A DNA stretch of 64,000 nt, from positions 19,386-83,385 of the forward strand of contig CAXMRU010000224.1 in NCBI GenBank assembly GCA_964195715.1, read 5' to 3'. The stretch's first letter is position 1; the number at the start of each line of letters is the position of its first letter. The notes under the pieces are model-generated. The model searched no databases. It saw nothing but the letters and a program-made list of their open reading frames with translations, and was not told where the DNA came from. The stretch is from Benthicola sp964195715 (lineage in GTDB: Bacteria; Gemmatimonadota; Gemmatimonadetes; Palauibacterales; Palauibacteraceae). Shown in pieces: positions 55,473 through 62,987 of this stretch. Position numbers and translations under genes: made by a program.

Positions 55473-57683
55473 ATGATCATATCCGGAGTACGACGCCTCG
55501 GCCTGCTGACCGCGATTCTGGGCGCCGCCGCCTGTTCTTCAGCGCCCCCGCCCGAGACGGCGCCCGCGCCGGTCGCAGAGCTGGCCGCTGTCCAGGAGGT
55601 CGCTCCGCAGACCGGCCTTCTCGTGGCCCCCGAGGCCGCCGTTCTCATGTCCGAGACCGTCGAGCTGACTGGGACGGAGATGGGCACGATGTGGACGTTT
55701 GAGAATCCGCCGCTCGACTACTGGGAGGAGACGTACGGCTTCCGACCCAGCTCGGAGTGGCTCGAGCACGTCCGCCTCGCATCCGTTCGTTACGGAGGCG
55801 GGTGCTCATCCTCATTCGTTTCGGCCAACGGCCTGGTGATCACGAACAACCACTGCGCCCGCGGCTGCATCGATGCAGTGTCGACGGAGGACGACGACTT
55901 CCTGAATAATGGCTTCTACGCAGCCTCGCGCGAAGAGGAGCTGGTCTGCCCGAACCTCAGCCTCGATCAGCTGATCGAGATCGAGGACATCAGCGCGGAG
56001 ATGCGCTCCGCAGCGCAGCCGGGAATGTCTGACGCCGAGCTCACCGCGGCGCGGAACGCCCGCGGCGAGGAGCTCGACGCGGCATGCGAGGAGGCGACAG
56101 GGCTGCAGTGCCAGGTCGTGTCGCTATTCCACGGCGGACAGTTCAAGCTCTACAAGTTCCGCCGGTATTCCACCGTGAAACTGGTCTTCACGCCCGAGAT
56201 GCAGGCAGCATTCTTCGGCGGTGACCCGGACAACTTCACGTATCCGCGATACGACCTCGACATCTCCTTCGTCAGGGCGTACGAGGACGACGGAGTCACA
56301 CCGGCCGCCACTCCGCACTTCTTCGAGTGGGATGCGGACGGCGCCGCCGAGGGCGAGCTGGTCTTCGTGACCGGCAACCCCGGCTCTACGGCACGCCAGA
56401 TCACTTTGTCACAGTACCTGTATCAAAAAGAAATCTGGCACCCGCTGCTGCTCAGTCTCTTCGACCAGCGGCTCGAGGTGATGCACGCGATCCAGCGAGA
56501 CGATCCCGAGCGGGGTCGCGCGATGCAGAACATGATCTTCGGGTTCGAAAACACTCAGAAGCTGTATCGCGGACAGCTCAAGGGACTTCGCGACACGGAA
56601 CTGACGGCGAAGAAGATCCGCTGGGAGAACGAGTTCCGTGCCGCCATCGAGGCAGACTCGGCGCTCGCGGCCGAATACGGTGACGTGTGGGACCGCATCG
56701 CCGAGATCAAGGAGCACCAGGCCGAGCTCGCGGCCACGGTCGTTCTCAACAACCCGAACCTGGTGAACCCGTCGGCTCACCTTCAGCTCGCGGGACAGCT
56801 GGCGCAGTACGTCCAGCTGGCCGCACAGCCGGAGGACCAGCGCCCGCCCAACTGGGACCGACTGGAAGGCAACCTGCGCGAGCCGGGTGAACTCGAGATG
56901 GACCAGTCTCTGGGGATGCTTGCCGGCCGACTTACGATCGCCCCGGACTGGCTGCCGCCCGAGGCGGTTCTCGTGCAGGCCGTGCGCCCCGAGGAGACGC
57001 CCGAGGCCGCCGCCCGCCGGCTGATCGAATCCTCGCAGTTGGGTGACCCGGCGTTCCGCGAGTCGTTGATGTCCGGTGACCCGGAGGGTCTCCAGACCAG
57101 CACAGATCCGTTGGTCCAGCTCGTGCTCGCCATGCGGGCGGAACAGACGGGAGCCCTTGCAGGCTGGCAGGCGGCCAACGCCTCCGAAGAGGTGCAGAAC
57201 GAGCGCTTCGCCTCTGCCATGTTCGCCGTGTATGGAACGGACCTGCCGCCGGACGCGACGTTCACCCTCCGCATCACGGATGGCATCGTGAAGCGGTACC
57301 AATTCAATGGTACCTACGCCCCGGCCCAGACGGTTCTGTATGGCCTGTATGCCCGCGCGGAGGAGTTCGGCAACGAGATGCCGTGGACCCTTGCGCCAGC
57401 CATCGACAGGGCACGGGATGAGGTGGACATGAGCACGCCGATCAACTTCGTGTCGACAAACGACATCACGGGCGGCAACAGCGGAAGCCCCGTGATCGAC
57501 CGCGAGGCCCGCTGGGTCGGCATCGCGTTTGACGGCAATATCGAATCGTTCCCGAACGAGTTCCTGTTCGCCGCCGAGAACGGGCGCACGGTCTCTGTGC
57601 ATTCGGCCGGAATCACCGAAGCGCTCCGCAGCGTCTACGGCGCCCACGAGCTCCTCGAGGAGCTCCTCAGCGGTACCGAGTGA
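55473..57683 (+). CDS. S46 dipeptidyl peptidase, DPP7-like
   Basis: Exported serine dipeptidyl peptidase of 736 residues. A lipoprotein signal runs to Cys21 (GAAAC). The chymotrypsin-like fold has His127 (ITNNHC), the DNFTYPRYDLDISFV segment with the catalytic Asp, and nucleophile Ser670 in GGNSGSPVID. The residue 18 positions after the serine, which is Arg in DPP11 (Asp/Glu-P1 specificity), is Gly688 here (AFDGN), pointing to a DPP7-like preference for hydrophobic P1; this is inference. GGAG is 7 bases before the ATG. It fits a peptide-eating diderm. Confidence 0.92.
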   Translation: MIISGVRRLGLLTAILGAAACSSAPPPETAPAPVAELAAVQEVAPQTGLLVAPEAAVLMSETVELTGTEMGTMWTFENPPLDYWEETYGFRPSSEWLEHVRLASVRYGGGCSSSFVSANGLVITNNHCARGCIDAVSTEDDDFLNNGFYAASREEELVCPNLSLDQLIEIEDISAEMRSAAQPGMSDAELTAARNARGEELDAACEEATGLQCQVVSLFHGGQFKLYKFRRYSTVKLVFTPEMQAAFFGGDPDNFTYPRYDLDISFVRAYEDDGVTPAATPHFFEWDADGAAEGELVFVTGNPGSTARQITLSQYLYQKEIWHPLLLSLFDQRLEVMHAIQRDDPERGRAMQNMIFGFENTQKLYRGQLKGLRDTELTAKKIRWENEFRAAIEADSALAAEYGDVWDRIAEIKEHQAELAATVVLNNPNLVNPSAHLQLAGQLAQYVQLAAQPEDQRPPNWDRLEGNLREPGELEMDQSLGMLAGRLTIAPDWLPPEAVLVQAVRPEETPEAAARRLIESSQLGDPAFRESLMSGDPEGLQTSTDPLVQLVLAMRAEQTGALAGWQAANASEEVQNERFASAMFAVYGTDLPPDATFTLRITDGIVKRYQFNGTYAPAQTVLYGLYARAEEFGNEMPWTLAPAIDRARDEVDMSTPINFVSTNDITGGNSGSPVIDREARWVGIAFDGNIESFPNEFLFAAENGRTVSVHSAGITEALRSVYGAHELLEELLSGTE

Positions 57684-57700
57684 CGCTCGAGACTCCTGAC

Positions 57701-57737
57701 AGGGGACGGATGGCCTTCGGTCGTCCGTCCCCCTTTC
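57701..57737 (+). terminator. Terminator of the S46 peptidase gene
   Basis: A perfect 9-bp stem (57702-57710 with 57724-57732), a 13-base loop and then CTTTCC, starting 17 bases after the stop codon. Confidence 0.7.
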
Positions 57738-57810
57738 CATGTTCGAGACTGGGACATCTTGGCCTGAGTGCGTGAGCCGACTTGTCCCATCCCGGCAGAT
57801 AATCCCAACA

Positions 57811-57850
57811 GAAAGACCCCGGCGGCCGGAAACAGCAGCCGGGGTCTTTC
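57811..57850. terminator. Terminator of the ETF-QO gene
   Basis: A perfect 13-bp stem (57811-57823 with 57838-57850) and a 14-base loop, 36 bases after the ETF-QO stop. On the minus strand its right arm ends in CTTTC and continues TGTTG. It can also back up the previous terminator on the plus strand. Confidence 0.75.
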
Positions 57851-57885
57851 CTCCACAGGCCCACGACGAAGAAAACCGCCGCAGG

Positions 57886-59568
57886 TTACATCCGCTTGTA
57901 GGCGGGGCCGCTCCCTCCCTCGCGCGGAGTCCACCGTGGACCCAGCACATCGGTGGCCTTGCAATCAACGCAATTGGGGGCGTTCACGACGAGCCCGTCC
58001 TCGCCCACTTCGTACACCCCCGCAGGGCACATGTGGTGATAGAACGACTGCAGCTCGACCGGCACCTCCTCGCCAGGGACGATGAGGTGCGACGGTATGT
58101 CGTCGCGTGTCGCATTGCCCGAGCGGAAAACGGCGTCCACCTTGCTCAGCGTGTACACGCCGTCCGGTGTGAAGGCCTCGGCCGCCGTGACCTCACGCGC
58201 CTCCGCCGCGTCCTCGACCACGGCAATGCGACCTCCGGGCCACCGGCCCCTGGACACGATCGACAGCGCGGACCGGAGCCCGCCTCGGTAGAACCCCGAC
58301 TTGAACGCCGTCCGCACGTTCCGGGTCTGGTAGAGATCGCGAAAGATGACGCTGTCCCGAACCATCGCGTCGTAGTCAGCGAGCGACGCGCGGTCCGCCC
58401 TACCGGACTTGAGGGCGCGAAACACGGCTCGAGCGGCGTAGATCCCCGAGAACATCGCGTAATGGATGCCCTTGAGACTCGGAACGTCGACGAAGCCCGC
58501 GGCGTCTCCGACGACGATCACACCGTCTCCGTGCAGCCGCTCCGGTATCGAGTAGTACCCGCCTTCGGGAATCGTCCGAGCTCCCCACTCGAGGAGTTCG
58601 CCGCCCTGGAGAACTCCACTCACGAGCGGGTGTCCCTTGAGTCGCTGGAGCAGCTCGTGAACGTCGAGGGTGCTCTGCCGGTAGTCGAGCCCGACTACCA
58701 GGCCCAATGACACGAGTCCTTCTCCCATGGGGTACATCCAACTCCCGCCGAAAGCGTCCCTGGGCAGCGGCCACCCGAGGGTGTGGACGACCCGGTCCAG
58801 CGGCCTGTCGACCTGCCACAGCTCCTTGACGCCGAGCGCATAAATCTGCGGATTCTCGGACCCGATCCCCTCGCTCTGTCTCCAGGCCCGGGCCAGGGGT
58901 CCCCGCGTCCCCTCCGCGAGGACTGTCACCGAGGCTGCCAGGTCCATCTCCGGCATGTAGCCGCTGCCCGGCTCTCCGTTGCGGTCGAGCCCGGCGGGGG
59001 TGGTGCGCACTCCCACGACTCGCGTCTCATCCATCAGCAGCGCGTCCGCCGGGAAGCCGGTAAACACGTTAACGCCCGCTTCCTCGGCCTTCGATCCCAG
59101 CCACCGGACGATCTCGCAGATGGAGGCGAGCTGGTTGCGGTGGTTCCGCATCGGCGGAGGCGTCGGGATTCTTCTCTGCCCCTTTTCGGTAAGCAGGTAG
59201 ACGCTGTCGGAGGTCACCTTGCCTCGAAACGGGAGTTCGTCCATGTCGATTCCGGGAAACAACTCCAGGAAAGCCGCGGGGTTCACGACGGCGCCCGACA
59301 GGCAGTGCTCGCCGAGTGAAGCGGCCTTCTCGAGCACGCCTATCTCGATCTCACCCAGATTGCCGCCCTGTTCCGCGTCCTCGCGGGCTAGACGCGCCAG
59401 CTCGAGAGCCCCGGCCAGACCGGCGGGACCGCCACCGACGAACAGCACGTCCAGGGGCACGGCCTCCTCGCCGGGCACCTCGTGGACAAGAAACCTCTCG
59501 AGAGGAAGATTCGGCTGATACGAGTCCGGGCGGATTTCTGACCGACCTGTCTGCGGGTTCGGAATCAT
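57886..59568 (-). CDS. ETF:quinone oxidoreductase with an altered Fe-S motif
   Basis: Membrane-bound flavoprotein that takes electrons from electron-transfer flavoprotein (fatty-acid and amino-acid oxidation) to the quinone pool. From the ATG at 59568 it has 560 residues, the usual size. FAD binds at VGGGPAG (44-50); EKAASLGEHCLSGAVVNP, MYPMGEGLVSLGLVVGLDY and GDAAGFVDVPSLKGIHYAM are family marks. The C-terminal ferredoxin domain has Cys514 (CPAGVYE), Cys533 and Cys536 (NCVDC), but the fourth ligand position (third in C-x2-C-x2-C) is Thr539. No ETF genes are adjacent. Confidence 0.92.
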   Translation of the reverse strand: MIPNPQTGRSEIRPDSYQPNLPLERFLVHEVPGEEAVPLDVLFVGGGPAGLAGALELARLAREDAEQGGNLGEIEIGVLEKAASLGEHCLSGAVVNPAAFLELFPGIDMDELPFRGKVTSDSVYLLTEKGQRRIPTPPPMRNHRNQLASICEIVRWLGSKAEEAGVNVFTGFPADALLMDETRVVGVRTTPAGLDRNGEPGSGYMPEMDLAASVTVLAEGTRGPLARAWRQSEGIGSENPQIYALGVKELWQVDRPLDRVVHTLGWPLPRDAFGGSWMYPMGEGLVSLGLVVGLDYRQSTLDVHELLQRLKGHPLVSGVLQGGELLEWGARTIPEGGYYSIPERLHGDGVIVVGDAAGFVDVPSLKGIHYAMFSGIYAARAVFRALKSGRADRASLADYDAMVRDSVIFRDLYQTRNVRTAFKSGFYRGGLRSALSIVSRGRWPGGRIAVVEDAAEAREVTAAEAFTPDGVYTLSKVDAVFRSGNATRDDIPSHLIVPGEEVPVELQSFYHHMCPAGVYEVGEDGLVVNAPNCVDCKATDVLGPRWTPREGGSGPAYKRM

Positions 59569-59721
59569 GCGCTGTGTCGCTTTCGCTTGCGGTAGCTGGC
59601 AACGGTCGAGCAAAATGTGCCCTTGCGCCGAGGGTGTCCAGCGATCAGTAGCCGACGGGCGGGCCGTTCTGGTAGCGGCGGACGATCGCGAACGATGAAA
59701 CCGGAAACAGGGGAATCCAGC

Positions 59722-61077
59722 ATGGTCGTCGTTCAGTCTCGGGCCGTCGTCTCCCGTGCGTTCATTCGCTTCGTAAAACTGGAGTCGGCTGGTGGCATCG
59801 TCATGATGAGCGCCGCCGCCGTGGCTCTCATCGTCGCCAACTCGCCCCTTCAGTCGGCGTACGAAGACCTCTGGCACACCTATGCAGGCCTTCTCGTCGG
59901 CGATTGGGCCCTGAAGATGTCCCTGCTCCACTGGGTCAACGACGGACTCATGGCCGTGTTCTTCTTCGTCGTGGGGCTGGAAATCAAGCGTGAGATGCTC
60001 TTCGGGGAGCTCGCCTCGGTGCGGCGCGCAGCATTGCCGGTGGCCGCGGCCTTCGGAGGGGCAGTGGTTCCCGCCCTCCTCTACATGGCCTTCAACTGGA
60101 GGACGGAGTACGCCGGTGGTTGGGGCGTTCCGATGGCAACGGACATCGCGTTCGCGGTGGCGATTCTCGGGCTTCTGGGTAGCCGTGCGCCGCTGTGGAT
60201 CAAGACGTTCGTCACCGCGCTGGCCATCGCCGACGACATCCTGGCCGTGCTCGTGATCGCACTGTTCTACTCGGGTAGCATCGACGTCGCAGCCCTGGGC
60301 TGGGGGGCAGCCATGCTCTCGATCCTGTTCATCATGAACCGGATGGGCGTGCAGAGGCCCGCGGTCTACATCATTCCGATGCTGATTCTGTGGTACTTCG
60401 TCTATCAGTCTGGCATACATGCGACGATCGCTGGTGTCGCCGCAGCAGCGATGATCCCCGCAAGCCGCAGACGGGAATCCGATGTGGACACGGTCGACCT
60501 GACCCAGTCGCTACAGCTGGTCACGACGTCGCTCGAAGGCCTGGCCGGCCAGAAGCGCCCCGAGTGGGAGACCAAGGACCTCAAGGAGGAAGCCCTCGCC
60601 GAGATTGCAGAGGAGGCGTCGGAGGGCAGCGCAGCGCTGTACCGGATGGAGCACGCGATCCACCCGTGGGTTGCCTTCCTGATCCTCCCTGTCTTCGCCT
60701 TCGCTAACGCAGGGATCGCGATTCCAGCGATGTCTCCGGTCGAACTCTTTAGCCACCCATTGCCGCTCGGCATCATCGTCGGCCTGTTCGTCGGAAAGCA
60801 GATCGGGATCACCGGTTTCACATGGATCCTGGTTCGCCTGGGGCTCGGTGCTCTGCCTGAAGGCGCGCGTTGGAAGACTCTGTGGGGCGGCTCTCTGCTG
60901 GCCGGCATCGGATTCACCATGTCGATCTTCATCGCGTCTCTCGCGTTCACCGACTACGACACTTTGGCCCTCGCAAAGATCGGGATCGTCGTTGCCTCTC
61001 TGCTGGCCGCCGGGGCCGGCATCCTCGTTCTGCAGACGAGCGAGCCAGATCCCAAAACTTCGTCGTTGGAAGGCTGA
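59722..61077 (+). CDS. nhaA: Na+/H+ antiporter NhaA
   Basis: Inner-membrane sodium/proton antiporter. The essential double Asp is present (ALAIADDILAVL), with PMATDIAFAVAILGLLGSR, DGLMAVFFFVVGLEIKRE and GIGFTMSIFIASLAF. A cytoplasmic insertion of about 50 residues, rich in Glu, precedes HAIHPWVAFLILPVFAFANA. I use the ATG at 59722 (AGGGGA 7 bases upstream), giving 451 residues; an ATG at 59695 is possible. It is divergent from the ETF-QO gene and 15 bases before a PlsC gene. Confidence 0.95.
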   Translation: MVVVQSRAVVSRAFIRFVKLESAGGIVMMSAAAVALIVANSPLQSAYEDLWHTYAGLLVGDWALKMSLLHWVNDGLMAVFFFVVGLEIKREMLFGELASVRRAALPVAAAFGGAVVPALLYMAFNWRTEYAGGWGVPMATDIAFAVAILGLLGSRAPLWIKTFVTALAIADDILAVLVIALFYSGSIDVAALGWGAAMLSILFIMNRMGVQRPAVYIIPMLILWYFVYQSGIHATIAGVAAAAMIPASRRRESDVDTVDLTQSLQLVTTSLEGLAGQKRPEWETKDLKEEALAEIAEEASEGSAALYRMEHAIHPWVAFLILPVFAFANAGIAIPAMSPVELFSHPLPLGIIVGLFVGKQIGITGFTWILVRLGLGALPEGARWKTLWGGSLLAGIGFTMSIFIASLAFTDYDTLALAKIGIVVASLLAAGAGILVLQTSEPDPKTSSLEG

Positions 61078-61092
61078 GGCGGGGTTCTGATC

Positions 61093-61860
61093 ATGCGCGG
61101 TGTTGCGAGCCTGCTCGTCTGGGCCGCATGGCTTGTGCTGGTGATCCTGTGGACTCCGGTCGTCGCGATCTCACTCGCCTTCGCCGGCTGGTGGGACCGG
61201 CCGCGCTGGATCACGGGCCGCGTATTCCGTTTCGGAGCTCGTCTCCTGGTCGCCTTCAATCCCTTCTGGCGCGTTCGACTCGACGGACGGGTACCGGCCC
61301 GGAATGCTCACCCCTTCGTGGCAGTCTCGAACCATGAATCTCTCGCGGATATCATCCTGATCGGCACCCTTCCCTGGGACATGAAGTGGTTGTCGAAGTC
61401 GTCCATTTTCCGGGTCCCTTTCCTCGGCCTGATGATGCGGATGGCAGGTGACGTGAGCGTTCGGCGCGAGGACAGGGCGAGCCGTTCAGCGTCATTAACC
61501 GCGATGAGGCGCTGGCTCGAGAAAGGCTCGTCCGTCATGATCTTCCCGGAGGGCACGAGATCCCCGACGGAGGAGATGCTGCCGTTCCGGGACGGCGCGT
61601 TCCGGCTCGCGATCGAAACGGGCCGACCCGTCCAACCACTCGCCGTAAGCGGCACTCGCACAGCCATCCGAAAGGGATCTCTGCTGTTCGGCACCGCGCG
61701 AGTCGTCGTACGCATCCTGGAGCCGGTTCCGACCGAGGACCTGGGACCAGGCGACGTGGAAGAACTACGCCTGCGAGTCCGAAAAAAGATCGAGGATGCC
61801 CGTCGCGCCCTTGAGGAAGCCCGTCAGCGACCAGGTGGCAAAGCCGAGTCCAGTTACTGA
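61093..61860 (+). CDS. plsC: 1-acyl-sn-glycerol-3-phosphate acyltransferase
   Basis: 255-residue membrane acyltransferase. The H-x4-D motif is SNHESLAD, followed by KWLSKSSIFRVPFLG, IFPEGTRSPTEEMLPF and VQPLAVSGT. An N-terminal helix (residues 4-33) anchors it. It makes phosphatidic acid from lysophosphatidic acid, by family. It lies 15 bases after nhaA, and the last 7 bases overlap the convergent peptidase gene. Confidence 0.92.
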   Translation: MRGVASLLVWAAWLVLVILWTPVVAISLAFAGWWDRPRWITGRVFRFGARLLVAFNPFWRVRLDGRVPARNAHPFVAVSNHESLADIILIGTLPWDMKWLSKSSIFRVPFLGLMMRMAGDVSVRREDRASRSASLTAMRRWLEKGSSVMIFPEGTRSPTEEMLPFRDGAFRLAIETGRPVQPLAVSGTRTAIRKGSLLFGTARVVVRILEPVPTEDLGPGDVEELRLRVRKKIEDARRALEEARQRPGGKAESSY

Positions 61861-62987
61861 GGACTGTGCTCCCTCATGACCTCGAGCACCTCGTCCACCG
61901 GAATGGCCTCGGCGCGTCTCCCGCGATAGCCCACGGTCGTCGTGGCCCGGAACAGCGAGTTCAGCACTGCCTCTTCCGTCGCCTCTGCGGTCGCCACGAA
62001 GAGCCGGGTAAGAAGCCGACCGTCGGGCGGCTCGACCGCTCCACGCCAGGTCGAGAATGCGATGGCGTAGTCACCCGACCCATGCGACATCCAGGAACCC
62101 GTCCGGGCGATGCCCGCGAACGCGCGCTCCGCCACGCGCAAGAGTTCGCGGTGAGCCAGAGGTGCGTCGGTGGCGACCACGATCATGACCGAGCCACCTT
62201 CGCGGTCGTCGCGAGCCGGATCTTCGGGCCGCTCCGCCTGCAGGAATCGACCGACAGGAACTCCGGCTATCGTGAGCAGTCCGCCGTAGTTCGTCTGGAC
62301 GAGCACTCCGACCGTGTAGCCCCCGGCCTCATCCGGCAGACGCCGTGAGGATGTCCCGATTCCGCCCTTCCAACCCAGCGCTCGTGTGCCCGTGCCCGCA
62401 CCGACGGCGCCTTCCTCGACTGGTCCGCCGGTCGCGGATCGCAACGCTGCCCTGACGTCATCCAGACCGATCGGGCGAGCGCGAATGTCGCTGAGAAACC
62501 CGTCGTTCGTCTCTCCCACTACCGGATTAATCGATCTTACGTCGGCATTCGCCGGATCCGACAGGAGCGTGTCAACGAGGGCATCCGCGGCCCGAAAGAC
62601 GCTGAGAGTGCCCGTGAGCAGAATCGGGGTCTCGATCTGGCCCAGCTCGTTGACCTGGCTCAAGCCGATCAGTTTGCCGAACCCGTTCCGAACGACGATT
62701 GCGCCCTGGACTTTGGAAACGAATACGTTTCCACCATGCGGAAGGACAGCGGTGACGCCGGTTCGAATCGAGTCGCCTACGATCAGGGTCCGGTGGCCGA
62801 CCAGAACTCCACCTACGTCCGTGATCGCGTTGAGGGGACCCGGGTCCATCACGCCGATCTCGATGCCGAGGTCTCGAGCCCGAGGCCGATGTTCTTGCGC
62901 GCCGGCTTCAGCGCCTCGGCCCATCGTCAGCGACACGACCGCGACCGCGACACCGCCGATACGTGTTCCTCTCACGGGCGCTCGCAA
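61854..62987 (-). CDS. P1 family (S58/DmpA-like) peptidase, exported
   Basis: 377 residues with a signal peptide (Arg-rich start, VAVAVVSLTMGRGAEAGA). Matches the DmpA/BapA aminopeptidase family: NAITDVGGVLVGHRTL near the start, GAVGAGTGTRALGWKGGIG in the middle and YTVGVLVQTNYGGLLTIAG. These enzymes cut themselves into two chains before a Ser nucleophile in the last region; here the residue after Asn-Tyr-Gly is Gly, so the nucleophile must lie elsewhere or be missing. Its start overlaps the stop of the next gene by 16 bases. Confidence 0.85.
   Translation of the reverse strand: MRAPVRGTRIGGVAVAVVSLTMGRGAEAGAQEHRPRARDLGIEIGVMDPGPLNAITDVGGVLVGHRTLIVGDSIRTGVTAVLPHGGNVFVSKVQGAIVVRNGFGKLIGLSQVNELGQIETPILLTGTLSVFRAADALVDTLLSDPANADVRSINPVVGETNDGFLSDIRARPIGLDDVRAALRSATGGPVEEGAVGAGTGTRALGWKGGIGTSSRRLPDEAGGYTVGVLVQTNYGGLLTIAGVPVGRFLQAERPEDPARDDREGGSVMIVVATDAPLAHRELLRVAERAFAGIARTGSWMSHGSGDYAIAFSTWRGAVEPPDGRLLTRLFVATAEATEEAVLNSLFRATTTVGYRGRRAEAIPVDEVLEVMREHSPQ

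Noticed and set aside
56409..57968. 519-residue minus-strand frame opposite the S46 peptidase
   Set aside because: Antisense to a clear enzyme gene, with no recognisable motif and no ribosome site noted.
59569..60420. N-terminal extension of the ETF-QO frame, rich in His, Arg and Gln
   Set aside because: It is antisense to nhaA and the intergenic region; ETF-QO has its normal length from the ATG at 59568.
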